Below are positions 8,090 through 17,231 of a stretch of DNA of 64,000 bases, one piece after another. Under the pieces are notes generated by a model. It had not been told where the DNA came from, made no database searches, and was given only the letters and a program-made list of their open reading frames with translations. Within the stretch, counting starts at the first letter, position 1. Each line of letters opens with the position of its first letter. The translations under genes were made by a program, and so were the position numbers. Origin of the DNA: JBGQOJ01 sp052119585 (GTDB lineage Bacteria; Pseudomonadota; Alphaproteobacteria; Rhodobacterales; Rhodobacteraceae); NCBI RefSeq assembly GCF_052119585.1, contig NZ_JBGQOJ010000012.1, positions 58,028 through 122,027 of the forward strand, read 5' to 3'.

Positions 8090-9291
8090 CACGCCGCCTC
8101 CGACACGCGAACGGTCAGGTCGGACCGCTCGAAGAACTGCGGGACAAGTTCGGTGCCAAGTCCGGGACCTTCCATCGGGTAGATATAGCCGCCTTCGATG
8201 CGCGGCACTTCGGTCACCAATTCGCGGTACCAGCCCTTGTAAAACGCGCGCACGCTTTCCTGGATCAGGGTGTTGGGCTGGCTGAACGACATGTGGATCG
8301 CGGCGATGAAACCCACCGGCCCGATGCAGTCATGTGGCGCGAAGGGCCGGTGATAGGTGTCGGCCATGGCGGCGATCTTGCGCCCCTCGGTCAGGCCACC
8401 GGTCCAGCACAGATCGGCCATCACCACATGCGCCGCGTCACGGTCCAGATATTCCTTATAGGCGAACCGAGACCCGAGGGTTTCGGACGCACAGGTCCAG
8501 ACATGTGTGGACCGTGCAAATTCCGCCAGCGCCTGCGGCGAGTTCATGCGGATCGGGTCCTCGAACCAGCGCGGGTTGAACTGCTCCAGCGTGCGGGCGA
8601 TCTCCATCGCGGTGGGCAGGTTCCACAGCGAATGCATCTCGACCATGATATCCATCTTGTCGCCCACCGCCTTGCGGATCAGCTCGAACGGTTTTACGGC
8701 GGTTTTCATCTGCTCTGTGGTGATGAACTGGCCCTTGTTCTCGATACCCGCAGGGTCGAACGGCCAGATCTTCATCGAGCTGATACCGTTCTCCAACAAA
8801 TCCTCGGCCAGTTCGCCGGCGCGGTTCATAAAGCCGTCAAGGTCTTCATAGGGCGACGGCGCGGCATCAAGGTTCCAGGTATCGACCGGCCTGATCTTGT
8901 TGGTCCGCACATATCGCGTTCCGGCGCAGGTGTTATAGGTGCGCATCCGATCCCAGCTTTGGCCGCCCAGCATGGTGTGCACCGGCTGGCCGCAGACCTT
9001 GCCGAACAGATCCCACAGCGCGATATCGACAGCAGACGCCGCGCGATATTCCACCCCGGTCGAGGCCTGCGCATTGGGCAGCGACACCATTTCCTTGTGC
9101 AGCAGTTCGATGTTCAGCGGGTCTTGCCCGACCAGCCGCACGGCCAGCGTATTGTGGATATGCGCCTCGACCGCCTCGGCCCCGTAAAAGGTTTCGCCCA
9201 GACCGGTGATGCCCGCGTCGGTTTCGACATGAATCCAAAGAACATTGGCAAATTCTTCGACGCGGTAGGTGCGCAGGGCGGTGATCTTCAT
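8089..9291 (-). CDS. Mandelate racemase/muconate lactonizing (enolase superfamily) dehydratase
   Basis: 400 residues with the two-domain enolase-superfamily build: an N-terminal capping domain (to about 130) and a TIM barrel. Visible active-site elements are SSMKIWPFDP (Lys at the end of the second barrel strand) and three metal-ligand acids: Glu in MVEMHSLWN, Glu in RWFEDP and Glu in CASETLGS. A general acid/base His lies in FAPHDCIGPVG. The pattern fits the sugar-acid dehydratase groups (D-galactonate or mannonate dehydratase-like) better than racemases. It is the first gene of the operon with the SDR and 2-hydroxyacid dehydrogenase, and the GntR regulator is divergent. Likely reaction: dehydration of an aldonate to a 2-keto-3-deoxy acid. 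The substrate cannot be named. Confidence 0.85.
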   Translation of the reverse strand: MKITALRTYRVEEFANVLWIHVETDAGITGLGETFYGAEAVEAHIHNTLAVRLVGQDPLNIELLHKEMVSLPNAQASTGVEYRAASAVDIALWDLFGKVCGQPVHTMLGGQSWDRMRTYNTCAGTRYVRTNKIRPVDTWNLDAAPSPYEDLDGFMNRAGELAEDLLENGISSMKIWPFDPAGIENKGQFITTEQMKTAVKPFELIRKAVGDKMDIMVEMHSLWNLPTAMEIARTLEQFNPRWFEDPIRMNSPQALAEFARSTHVWTCASETLGSRFAYKEYLDRDAAHVVMADLCWTGGLTEGRKIAAMADTYHRPFAPHDCIGPVGFIAAIHMSFSQPNTLIQESVRAFYKGWYRELVTEVPRIEGGYIYPMEGPGLGTELVPQFFERSDLTVRVSEAA

Positions 9292-9459
9292 GCCTCGTCC
9301 ATTCGGTTAGGGCGTCCCCGACAGGGCAAACCTTCACCGGGCGCAGCCCCCTGACTGCGCGGATCGAACCTGTCCGGTTCGTCAAATGGTGTTGATTTCC
9401 CCCCAAGCTGCGGGCGACTCAGATTTCACTGTGCAGAGTTAAGCCGGAATGTTAGGGTT

Positions 9460-9490
9460 TTGACAACATAAAAATGATGTTTGGTAACCA
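9460..9490 (+). promoter_or_regulatory. Promoter/operator region of the GntR gene
   Basis: TTGACA at 9460-9465 is a perfect -35 hexamer. AACAT (9465-9469) and ATGTT (9477-9481) form a 5-bp inverted repeat around 7 bp. TGGTAACCA (9482-9490), directly before the start codon at 9494, resembles the TGGT-N-ACCA operators of FCD-type GntR proteins. The 202-bp gap also has to serve the divergent dehydratase operon. No convincing -10 hexamer was found at the right distance. Confidence 0.45.
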
Positions 9491-9493
9491 TAA

Positions 9494-10234
9494 ATGCTAG
9501 AACCTATCATACAGGTCGGGAAGTCTGACGAAACCACAGGGCCCGTCACTGTCGGCCTTGTTGACCGGGCTATTGCCGATATCCGGCAGTTCATGCGCGA
9601 CAATCAGCTAAAGCCCGGCGACGCGCTGCCCAGCGAAACTGCGCTGGCGGCGCAACTTGGCGTGTCACGCACCGTCGCCCGAGAGGCATTCCGCGCCCTT
9701 GCCACATTGCGGATTGTCGAGATCGGGAACGGGCGCAAGGCCCGCGTTGCCGCCCCGGATGCCGACGCGCTCAGCATGATCCTGGACCACACCGTTTACA
9801 CAAAACAACTGTCGTTCCAGCAGGTGCTGGACGTGCGGCGCACGCTGGAACTGCGCACCGCCAGCCTTGCCGCATTGCGCCGGACCGACGCCGAGGCGAC
9901 AGAGCTTTTGAACATCGTCGCCCGGATGTTCGAGGCGCTTGACCAGCCTGACGCCCTGATGGAGCTGGATATCCGGTTCCACGAGGTGATCGCCAAGGCA
10001 TCCGGAAATTCGCTGTATTCCATCATCGTCAATTCATTCCGGGTGATCACACGCCAGACCTGGCATATCGGCTGGCGCAGCCGTGGCACCTTTGAAAACC
10101 GGCAGGAGAATATCCGCTGTCACGAACGGATTGCGCTGGCGATCATGGCGCAGGATCCGACCCGCGCCGAGGCCGCGATATCCGAACATTTCGATTCCGC
10201 CGTAACGGTTCTGCTGCATGCCGGCATCACCTGA
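9494..10234 (+). CDS. GntR-family regulator, FadR/FCD subfamily
   Basis: 246-residue metabolite-responsive transcription factor. The N-terminal winged helix is at residues about 20-85 (LKPGDALPSETALAAQLGVS, RTVAREAFRALATLRIVEI). The C-terminal all-helical FCD domain has its metal-ligand pattern in ELDIRFHEVIAKASGN and the later His residues (CHERIALAI, SEHFDSA). FCD regulators usually sense sugar acids or other carboxylates, and this one is divergent from the dehydratase/SDR/hydroxyacid dehydrogenase operon, which is its most likely target. A TGGT/ACCA palindrome just before its start suggests autoregulation. There is no obvious ribosome site between the palindrome and the ATG. Confidence 0.88.
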   Translation: MLEPIIQVGKSDETTGPVTVGLVDRAIADIRQFMRDNQLKPGDALPSETALAAQLGVSRTVAREAFRALATLRIVEIGNGRKARVAAPDADALSMILDHTVYTKQLSFQQVLDVRRTLELRTASLAALRRTDAEATELLNIVARMFEALDQPDALMELDIRFHEVIAKASGNSLYSIIVNSFRVITRQTWHIGWRSRGTFENRQENIRCHERIALAIMAQDPTRAEAAISEHFDSAVTVLLHAGIT

Positions 10235-10273
10235 CCTGTCCTGCGTTTGACCACGCGCCGCCACCAAAGCCCC

Positions 10274-12619
10274 TTATGTCAGCGCCCTGATCGACTGCAC
10301 AATCGAATGCCGGTCGATGCGGAAATGGCGATATAGATCGTCAATTGTGCCGGTCTGCCCGAAGTGTTCAACGCCGTGCGGGATGGTTTTGTGACCGCGC
10401 ACCGACCCAAGCCACGACAGGGTTGCGGGATGCCCGTCTATGACGGTGACCACGGCACAGGTGGCGGGAAGACCGGCCAGCAGCGCCTCGATGTGGCTTG
10501 TCGCACCGGCGTTGCCGCGGGCGCGATCCCGTTGGGCCGCCATCCAGCCCGCATTCAGCCGATCGGCAGAGGTCACCGCCAGAACGCCGACATCACGGCG
10601 CATATCGCCAACCAGTCCGGCGGCGGCAATCGCTTCGTCCGCGACGGCACCCTGATAGGCGATGACGACCGAACAGTTCGGCCCCGGCTTGCGCAGCCAG
10701 TAGGCCCCGTCGATTGCACCCTGCCTGAAATCGTCATTCCCACGTTTGCCGGGTTGTTCCAGTGGCTTCGTCGTCAGGCGAAGGTAGACCGAACCGCCGG
10801 TTTCATCGCGCAGCCATGTGCGCTCGTCCGGGGCGCCTTCTCCGTCTTTCTGCATATAGGCAAAGGCCCATTCCATGATGACGGCCAGCTCGTCCACAAA
10901 GGCCGGCTCGAATGCGGCCAGGCCGTCTTGTGACATGCCGATCAGCGGTGATCCGATAGATTGATGCGCCCCGCCTTCGGGGGCAAGGGTGACGCCGGAC
11001 GGCGTGCCGACGATCATGAACCGCGCGTCCTGATAGCACGCGTAGTTCAGCGCATCCAAACCGCGCGCGACGAAGGGATCGTAGACCGTTCCGATGGGCA
11101 ACAGCCGCTTGCCGAACAAGGAATGCGACAGCCCCGCAGCCCCCAAAAGCAGGAACAGGTTCATCTCGGCGATGCCCAGTTCGATATGCTGGCCTTCGGG
11201 CGTGAATTCCCATTTCGCGGTCGAGGGGATGTTCTCGTTGATAAAGGTGTCGGCCTGTTCGGTGCGGGCGAACAGTTTCCGGCGGTTCACCCAAGGCCCA
11301 AGACTGGTGGTGCCCGTCACATCGGGCGAGGTCGTGACAATGCGGGCGGCCAGTTCGCTGTCGCCTTTGGACAGCGCGTCAAGGATCTTGCCAAAGCCCG
11401 TCTGGGTCGAGATGTCGCGGTCTGTGCCCGTCTCGATGCGCGGCACCGCAATGCGGTCGTCGGTATAGCGGCGCGGGCCTTTGGAAAAGAACGGGGTGGC
11501 GGCCAGAAACGACGCTAACCCGGCGGGGTCTTTGACCGTTGCGAATGGCTCCCATTCCTGACCTTCGGGCACGCCCATATGCTGTTGCCACGCGGCCATC
11601 TGGCTCTTGTTCATCAGGCCGCCATGGTTGTCCTTGTGACCCGCAATCGGCGTGCCCCAGCCCTTTACCGTGTAGGCAAGGAAACACACGGGGCGGTCGT
11701 GGTCGATGGCGGCGAATGTCTCGGCCATGGTCTGCACGCAGTTGCCGCCAAGGTTCTCCATCAGCGCGGCCAGTTCTGCATCCGTGCGGCTGTCGATCAG
11801 GGCCGTTACATCCCCCTGATCGCCCAGATCGTCCATCAACCGCTTGCGCCAGACAGCGCCGCCCATGAACGTCAGCGCAGAGTAAAGCTGGTTGGGGCAT
11901 GTGTCGATCCAGTCCCGCAGCCGCTCTCCGCCTTTTTCGGTGAAGGCCGCGCGTTGCAAGGCGCCGTATTTCACCCGCACCACATCCCAACCGAATGCGT
12001 CGAAAATCTGCTCTACCCGCTTGAACAGCCCTTCGCGCACGATGCCGTCCAGCGACTGGCGGTTATAGTCGATGATCCACCATGTGTTGCGCAGATCGTT
12101 TTTCCAGCCCTCTTGCAGGCATTCGTAGATATTGCCTTCGTCCAGCTCTGCATCCCCGACCAGGGCGATCATGCGCCCGGTTTGCAGATCCTTTCCCCAG
12201 GATTTCGCCTGGATGTAGTCCTGCACGATGGATGCAAAGGATGTGATCGCCACGCCAAGGCCGACCGATCCGGTCGAGAAATCCACATCGTCGATGTCCT
12301 TGGTCCGCGACGGGTAAGACTGGACCCCGCCGTAGCCACGGAAATTCTGCATCTTCTCAAGGGTTTGATTGCCCATAAGATACTGCATAGCGTGAAACAC
12401 CGGAGCGGCATGGGGCTTGACCGCCACCCTGTCGCCGGGCCGCAAGGTGCCGAAATACAGCGCGGTCATGATCGACACGATAGAGGCCGACGAGGCCTGA
12501 TGCCCGCCCACCTTGATCCCGTCCGCCTTGGGCCGGATGTGGTTGGCGTTGTGGATCATCCAGTGCGACAGCCAAAGCAGGCGTTGCTCTATGGTTTTCA
12601 AATGCTGTGGTCCGGTCAT
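10274..12619 (-). CDS. Homodimeric E1-type thiamine diphosphate enzyme (transketolase / pyruvate dehydrogenase E1-like)
   Basis: 781 residues from the ATG at 12619 (ribosome site AGAGG), shorter than AceE (887) and longer than transketolase (about 660). Conserved blocks are GGHQASSASIVSIMTALYFG (His40), VKPHAAP (His70), FSTGSVGLGVAITSFAS and the ThDP-binding GDAELDEGN at 155-163 with Asn186 in DYNRQSLDG. The usual GDG is GDA here. The pyrimidine-domain Glu is in HIELGIAEMNLF and the C-terminal domain follows. The upstream gene on the same strand encodes an Lrp regulator, a pairing seen in Pseudomonas putida mdeB/mdeR, where MdeB is a 2-ketobutyrate-acting E1. No E2 or E3 gene is present. A non-complexed ketoacid or ketose-processing role is equally possible. 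Confidence 0.8.
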   Translation of the reverse strand: MTGPQHLKTIEQRLLWLSHWMIHNANHIRPKADGIKVGGHQASSASIVSIMTALYFGTLRPGDRVAVKPHAAPVFHAMQYLMGNQTLEKMQNFRGYGGVQSYPSRTKDIDDVDFSTGSVGLGVAITSFASIVQDYIQAKSWGKDLQTGRMIALVGDAELDEGNIYECLQEGWKNDLRNTWWIIDYNRQSLDGIVREGLFKRVEQIFDAFGWDVVRVKYGALQRAAFTEKGGERLRDWIDTCPNQLYSALTFMGGAVWRKRLMDDLGDQGDVTALIDSRTDAELAALMENLGGNCVQTMAETFAAIDHDRPVCFLAYTVKGWGTPIAGHKDNHGGLMNKSQMAAWQQHMGVPEGQEWEPFATVKDPAGLASFLAATPFFSKGPRRYTDDRIAVPRIETGTDRDISTQTGFGKILDALSKGDSELAARIVTTSPDVTGTTSLGPWVNRRKLFARTEQADTFINENIPSTAKWEFTPEGQHIELGIAEMNLFLLLGAAGLSHSLFGKRLLPIGTVYDPFVARGLDALNYACYQDARFMIVGTPSGVTLAPEGGAHQSIGSPLIGMSQDGLAAFEPAFVDELAVIMEWAFAYMQKDGEGAPDERTWLRDETGGSVYLRLTTKPLEQPGKRGNDDFRQGAIDGAYWLRKPGPNCSVVIAYQGAVADEAIAAAGLVGDMRRDVGVLAVTSADRLNAGWMAAQRDRARGNAGATSHIEALLAGLPATCAVVTVIDGHPATLSWLGSVRGHKTIPHGVEHFGQTGTIDDLYRHFRIDRHSIVQSIRALT

Positions 12620-12772
12620 GCGGGCCTCTTTCTGGTCGTCGGTCAATTGCGCGTGGCCAGCATAGGTCAACCCCCCCGATATGTGCTGCGGAAGGTGCTG
12701 CCAGTGGGGCATGTTTTCGGGTATTTGTGCTGCTCAATGATCACAGACGGCACACTATGCCGCATTGCACCC

Positions 12773-13240
12773 CTAAACCGGCAGGGCCGTCTTGTATTTC
12801 ACCTGCTTCAGGGCAAAGCTGGAGCGGATGTTGGACACGCCGGGAATGGTGGTCAGTTCCTTGACGATGAACCGCTCCAACGCCTGAATGTCGGGCACGA
12901 TCAGGCGCACCAGATAATCGCTGTCACCCGTCATCAGATAGCATTCCATGACTTCGGGAAAGCTGTTCATCTTCTGCTCGAACACCCGCAACGCCCGTTC
13001 CACCTGCCGTTCCAGCGTCACTTGAATGAACACGCTGATCGACAAACCCAGTTCCACCGGATCGACAAGCGCAACATAGCTGCGAATGACCTTGTCACGC
13101 TCCAGTTGTTTGACGCGGGCCAGACATGGCGACGGCGAAAGCCCGACCAGACCGGACAGCTCGACGTTGGTCAGCTTGCTGTTCCTTTGCAGCTCTGCAA
13201 GGATTTTGCGGTCGATATGGTCAAGGTGACGTGTTGGCAT
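12773..13240 (-). CDS. Lrp/AsnC-family transcriptional regulator
   Basis: 155 residues, the standard Lrp length. The N-terminal helix-turn-helix is ILAELQRNSKLTNVELSGLVGLSPSPCLARVKQLERDKVI split over residues 10-50, followed by the RAM ligand-binding domain, with EVMECYLMTGDSDYLVRLIV as its typical core. It lies 153 bp upstream of the E1-like enzyme on the same strand, so it may be co-transcribed with it or control it from the intergenic DNA. Lrp proteins with this context (MdeR, BkdR types) respond to amino acids or their ketoacids. The ligand here is not known. Confidence 0.88.
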   Translation of the reverse strand: MPTRHLDHIDRKILAELQRNSKLTNVELSGLVGLSPSPCLARVKQLERDKVIRSYVALVDPVELGLSISVFIQVTLERQVERALRVFEQKMNSFPEVMECYLMTGDSDYLVRLIVPDIQALERFIVKELTTIPGVSNIRSSFALKQVKYKTALPV

Positions 13241-13373
13241 TTACGGCTCCTTTGCGGGGTATTTCCGGCATACTGTGCTGCAATACGCGCCAGTGGCAAC
13301 TGTCAGAACCGGAAACCGCATGTTTTGCAATTTCATCTTGGTCAAAGAGTTCCACGCATTGTATACGCCAGAA

Positions 13374-14360
13374 ATGCGGGATCTGAACCTCAAAGCTACA
13401 GAGTATTTCGAAGCCGTCGCGCGCCTTGGGACCGTGACAAAGGCATCTGTCGAACTGGGCGTTTCGCCTTCGGCCGTCAGCCAGCAAATCCGCCATCTGG
13501 AAACCCAGTTCGGTGTAAAACTTTTCCGGCGCGAGAAAAGGCGTCTGGTTCTGACCCTTGACGGCGACAGGCTGTTCCAGACCACAACGCAGGCGTTCAG
13601 CGCGCTGCGGAATGCGCGCAGCGCGATCGGGCGCCAGCATAACACGCGCAGCCTGACGATCAGGGTCAGTCCCAGCTTTGGCGTTCGCTGGCTTGGCCCC
13701 CGCGTGGCCAGTTTCGCAGGCGCCAACCCCGAGTGGAACATCCGCATTGATGCGACGCCGGATTTTTCGGCGTTCGACACCGAGGCGGTCGATCTGGACT
13801 TGCGCTATGGTCTGGGCGACTGGGCCGGACTGACCGTCGCTTGCGTCATGCACGACCTTGTGTTGCCGATGTGCAGCCCGGATTACCTGACGCGTCTTCG
13901 CGCCGTGTCGGATGACACCAGCGAACAGCTTCGGCAGGCGCGGCTGATCGACAGTGCCAAGACGCTGTTCCGTTGGGACATCTGGCTTGCATCCAACCGC
14001 ATCGACATACAGGAAATCAGCTATCCTTTCCGGTTCGATCGCTCTTCGATGTCGATTGAAATGGCGAAACAAGGTGGCGGCGTGGCACTGGACAGCGCAA
14101 TGCTTTGCCTGCCGGAGTTGAAGCGCGGAGAGCTTGTGCCACTTGCGCCCACAATTCCGGTGATCGACTTTCCGGCCTATTGGTTCGTTTGCCCGCCCCG
14201 CCACCTGAACCGCCGCATCGTGAACCGTTTTTCTGAATGGATAACCGCAGAGGCAGGCGGACACGAGAGCGAGACCCGCGATTTTCTTGCGGGTCTCGGC
14301 TGTAGTTTCAGGACCGAGGCCCGGCCGGAATTGATCGACGTAAAGCCCTGGGGGCTTTAG
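13374..14360 (+). CDS. LysR-family regulator, GcvA-like
   Basis: LysR-type activator/repressor of 328 residues from the ATG at 13374. Earlier in-frame ATGs at 13275 and 13320 would add 33 or 18 residues. 13374 is preferred because the helix-turn-helix (LKATEYFEAVARLGTVTKAS, then SPSAVSQQIRHLE) normally begins within 10 residues of the start, though its ribosome site is weak. The effector domain begins near residue 90 (RSLTIRVSPSFGVRWLGPR) in the manner of the GcvA/AmpR group. It converges on the minus-strand TRAP/transketolase operon with 4 bp of overlap at the 3' ends, and points away from the Lrp gene. Control of the TRAP operon is plausible but not shown. Confidence 0.85.
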   Translation: MRDLNLKATEYFEAVARLGTVTKASVELGVSPSAVSQQIRHLETQFGVKLFRREKRRLVLTLDGDRLFQTTTQAFSALRNARSAIGRQHNTRSLTIRVSPSFGVRWLGPRVASFAGANPEWNIRIDATPDFSAFDTEAVDLDLRYGLGDWAGLTVACVMHDLVLPMCSPDYLTRLRAVSDDTSEQLRQARLIDSAKTLFRWDIWLASNRIDIQEISYPFRFDRSSMSIEMAKQGGGVALDSAMLCLPELKRGELVPLAPTIPVIDFPAYWFVCPPRHLNRRIVNRFSEWITAEAGGHESETRDFLAGLGCSFRTEARPELIDVKPWGL

Positions 14361-15613
14361 TAAATCGTCAGGGCAGGAACGAAAGAGATCAGCATCAGCA
14401 CCACAATCGCCACCAGATAGAACGGCACCAGCGCCTTGACCACCTCGCCGATCCCGACCTCGGCAATCGCCGCCGAGATGAACAGCGTGGTCCCGACCGG
14501 AGGTGTATATAGCCCGATCGAAAGGTTCACGACCATCATCAGACCCAGTTGCACCGGATCCAGACCGATGGCCTGACCGATGGTCACAAACAGCGGCCCA
14601 AGCAACAGAACGGCGGCAGGAAGGTCCAGAAACGCCCCGACAACCAGCATCACGGCGTTCAGCGCCAGAATAACCATCCACGGTTCGGAAATCGTGGCGG
14701 CCACCCACACGGCCAGATCTTGTGGAATGCGCTCTGCCGTCAGGACCCACTGGATCGTTGAAGAGGCCATGATGATGAACATGACAGCCCCCGTCATCAT
14801 CGCGGTATCAACGGCCGCGTTCCAGATCCCCGCCCAGTCAAGGTCGCGGTAGATCACACCACTGACAAACAGCGCATAGGCCACGGCCATCACGCTGACC
14901 TCGGTGGGTGTCGCGACCCCGAAACGCAGTGTTCCGATCACGAAGACCGGCATCAGCAGCGCAGGCAGAGCAGTGAAAATCTGGCCCCTGAAGGCCTTGA
15001 AACCACCCGCCAGCGGCGAGCGCGGCAGATCGTCCCTGCGGGCGACAAACCAGACCGCAATGAACATGCCGCCCCCCAGCATAAGGCCCGGCAGGATCCC
15101 CGCGATGAACAAATTGATGATAGAGACGTTGGACACCAACCCATAGAGGATCAGCGGGATAGAGGGCGGGATAAGCACCGAAACCGTCGAGGAGGCAGAG
15201 TTGATCGCGGCCGCGAAACCGCCGGGATAACCTTCCTGCTTTTGCACAGGGATCAGCGCATTTCCCAGCGCCGAGGCATCCGCCACCGCTGACCCCGACA
15301 CGCCGCCGAACATCACCGATCCGATGATCGAGACCTGCCCCAGCCCGCCCTTGAAATTGCCCACGAACAGTCTGGCGATGTTGACCAGATAGACGCCGAA
15401 TTTGCCCGACATCATCAGATTGCCCGCAAGGATGAAGAACGGGATCGCAAGCATCGGAAAGCTTTGAGTCGGCGTATATAGCCGCTGCGCAATCACCGCC
15501 ATCGGCTTGCCTTCAAGCCAAAGGGCCGCCGCCACACCCCCCAGCATGGCATGGGCAACCGGCACCGACAGGGCCAGCAGCCCGAAGAAAATCCAGATCA
15601 TTATTGCGGACAT
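14357..15613 (-). CDS. TRAP transporter large permease (DctM)
   Basis: 418-residue inner-membrane subunit with about 12 hydrophobic helices, the sodium-coupled channel of a tripartite ATP-independent importer. Typical DctM blocks are visible: MLAIPFFILAGNLMMSG, GSVMFGGVSGSAVADASALGNALIP, STVSVLIPPSIPLILYGL and GLYTPPVGTTLFISAAIAEV. It is the last gene of the operon running from the split transketolase through the SDR, DctP and DctQ. The substrate is unknown. Linkage to an SDR and transketolase points to a sugar, polyol or sugar acid. Confidence 0.92.
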   Translation of the reverse strand: MSAIMIWIFFGLLALSVPVAHAMLGGVAAALWLEGKPMAVIAQRLYTPTQSFPMLAIPFFILAGNLMMSGKFGVYLVNIARLFVGNFKGGLGQVSIIGSVMFGGVSGSAVADASALGNALIPVQKQEGYPGGFAAAINSASSTVSVLIPPSIPLILYGLVSNVSIINLFIAGILPGLMLGGGMFIAVWFVARRDDLPRSPLAGGFKAFRGQIFTALPALLMPVFVIGTLRFGVATPTEVSVMAVAYALFVSGVIYRDLDWAGIWNAAVDTAMMTGAVMFIIMASSTIQWVLTAERIPQDLAVWVAATISEPWMVILALNAVMLVVGAFLDLPAAVLLLGPLFVTIGQAIGLDPVQLGLMMVVNLSIGLYTPPVGTTLFISAAIAEVGIGEVVKALVPFYLVAIVVLMLISFVPALTIY

Positions 15614-15625
15614 GGCTATGTCTCC

Positions 15626-16198
15626 TCAGCTCAGGCTGCCGTGGGCGGGGTCAGTGCCTTGACGCGGGCCCGACAACACCGTCCGTATTGTTTCAAGCGC
15701 GGCGATCACAGCCATTGCGCCAAAGGCGTAGACAAGGCTGGAATAGCCCCAGATTTGTTTTATTCCCAATGTCGAGAGTTTCTGGAACTGCGAGGCCTTC
15801 AGGATCGGCTGACTGGACCAAAGCACGCTGACCGCGATCACCAGGATGGCAATCTGCACCGCAAGAAACAGAACCCTCCGGGTGCCGGGTTGCACCATAT
15901 CCGGCAGCAGGGAAATCGCGATATTACGCGACCGCGTCGCGGCGATGACAATCCCCCCCGCCACAAGCCAAGGCAGCAGTACCGCGTGAATTTCATAGGC
16001 CCAGGCAAGGCCGGACCCGAAGGCGTAGCGCAGGACCACATTGGCAAAAAGCGCGAAAAACATGATGCCAAGGGTTGCGACAGAGATGATCTTGCCGCTC
16101 CATTCGAAAACCGACATCGCAACCGCGACCGCATCAAGGAAGAGGCGTTGCCGCCCCTTCCCGTTGTGCGCCGGGGACGAGGGGTCCCGGCGGTTCAT
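15626..16198 (-). CDS. TRAP transporter small permease (DctQ)
   Basis: 190 residues with four hydrophobic helices (about 25-50, 60-80, 105-125 and 145-170), the pattern of the small DctQ subunit. The N-terminal 20 residues are polar and basic. Its start overlaps the stop of the DctP gene by one base and its stop lies 12 bp from the DctM start. DctQ sequences are poorly conserved, so the assignment leans on topology and position between DctP and DctM. Confidence 0.88.
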   Translation of the reverse strand: MNRRDPSSPAHNGKGRQRLFLDAVAVAMSVFEWSGKIISVATLGIMFFALFANVVLRYAFGSGLAWAYEIHAVLLPWLVAGGIVIAATRSRNIAISLLPDMVQPGTRRVLFLAVQIAILVIAVSVLWSSQPILKASQFQKLSTLGIKQIWGYSSLVYAFGAMAVIAALETIRTVLSGPRQGTDPAHGSLS

Positions 16199-17163
16199 TA
16201 TTGCCCCACAGCGGCCTTCAGGGCCGCGACTAGATCGGGGAAGTCAGCCGCATATTTGTCATAGACCGACGCGGTGGCCGCGACGTAGGCGGCGTGGTTT
16301 GCCTCGGCAAAGATGGCCCCTTCTGCTTCCATCTTGGGGCGCAGCGACGCGTCGCCATCAAGCGACATCTGGCGCTGGATTTCCCCTGCACCGGCGGTCG
16401 CCTCCAGGGCGCATGCCTGTTTGGCGGCGTCCAGACCGGACCACCATGCCAGACCTGCCACGACCGGCGTAGATTCATACTTGTGGCCGGTCATCGTGAC
16501 ATAGGGTGTGATCTCGTGGATCTTCGACGAGTAGATGTTGGTCAGCGGGTTTTCCTGACCGTCGAAGACACCCGATTGCAGTGCGGTCGGCAGTTCCGAG
16601 AACGCCAGCGGAGCAGGCGATGCGCCCAATGCCTCGAAAATATCGACGGTCATCTGATCGGGGGGCGTGCGGATTTTCATGCCGGCCAGATCGGCAGGCT
16701 CCGACACGTTTTTCGACACATGGGTTACATTGCGGATGCCGTTATCCCAGAAGCCAAGGATCTTGAGGCCGGATTCCTGTGCGCGCGCGTCCAGAAGGCC
16801 GCCAACCTCGCCGTCAAGAACACCCCATGCGGTCGGCAGATCCTTGAACAGGAACGGCAGACCCAAAAGGCCGATTTCCGGCACGATCTGGCTCATGGCA
16901 CCCTGCGAGTTGGCAGAGATCTGGATCACGCCGCCAATGGCCGAGGTCAGCATTTCAACGTCATTGCCCATTGTCGCGGATGGCGCGACATTCACGGTGT
17001 CGGTGCCGCCGGTGCATGCCGCGTATAGTTCGGCCCATTTTTCGGCTGCGACAAAGCGGGGGTTACCCGGATTGGCGCCATGGGCAAAGATCACCTCGTC
17101 CGCCTGAACGGTTCCTGCGATCATGGTGGTGGCGGCCAGAATGGCCAAAAGTTTCGTCTTCAT
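16198..17163 (-). CDS. TRAP transporter substrate-binding protein (DctP)
   Basis: 321-residue periplasmic receptor with a clear Sec signal peptide (MKTKLLAILAATTMIAGTVQA, cleaved before DEV). The DctP signature region is present: DLAGMKIRTPPDQMTVDIFEALGASPAPLAFSELPTALQSGVFDGQENPLTN, here cited by its parts at residues about 155-205. The Arg in KIRTPP is the conserved residue that binds a substrate carboxylate in this family, so an organic acid such as a sugar acid is favoured. It is 68 bp downstream of the SDR gene and has a GGAGG-type site, so it may be translated more strongly than its neighbours. Confidence 0.92.
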   Translation of the reverse strand: MKTKLLAILAATTMIAGTVQADEVIFAHGANPGNPRFVAAEKWAELYAACTGGTDTVNVAPSATMGNDVEMLTSAIGGVIQISANSQGAMSQIVPEIGLLGLPFLFKDLPTAWGVLDGEVGGLLDARAQESGLKILGFWDNGIRNVTHVSKNVSEPADLAGMKIRTPPDQMTVDIFEALGASPAPLAFSELPTALQSGVFDGQENPLTNIYSSKIHEITPYVTMTGHKYESTPVVAGLAWWSGLDAAKQACALEATAGAGEIQRQMSLDGDASLRPKMEAEGAIFAEANHAAYVAATASVYDKYAADFPDLVAALKAAVGQ

Positions 17164-17231
17164 GGTTGGTTCCTCCCTTTAGAAGACTGCAATTTACGCC
17201 CCCGCGCTCCTCAACACCGGGGCGCTCGAAA

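Noticed and set aside
11579..13561. 660-codon plus-strand frame over the E1-like and Lrp genes
   Set aside because: It spans the antisense of two recognisable genes and the gap between them, with no resemblance to a protein family.
13221..14750. 509-codon minus-strand frame over the LysR gene
   Set aside because: The plus-strand frame has a clear LysR helix-turn-helix and effector domain; the minus-strand product is Arg/Gly-rich with no domain.
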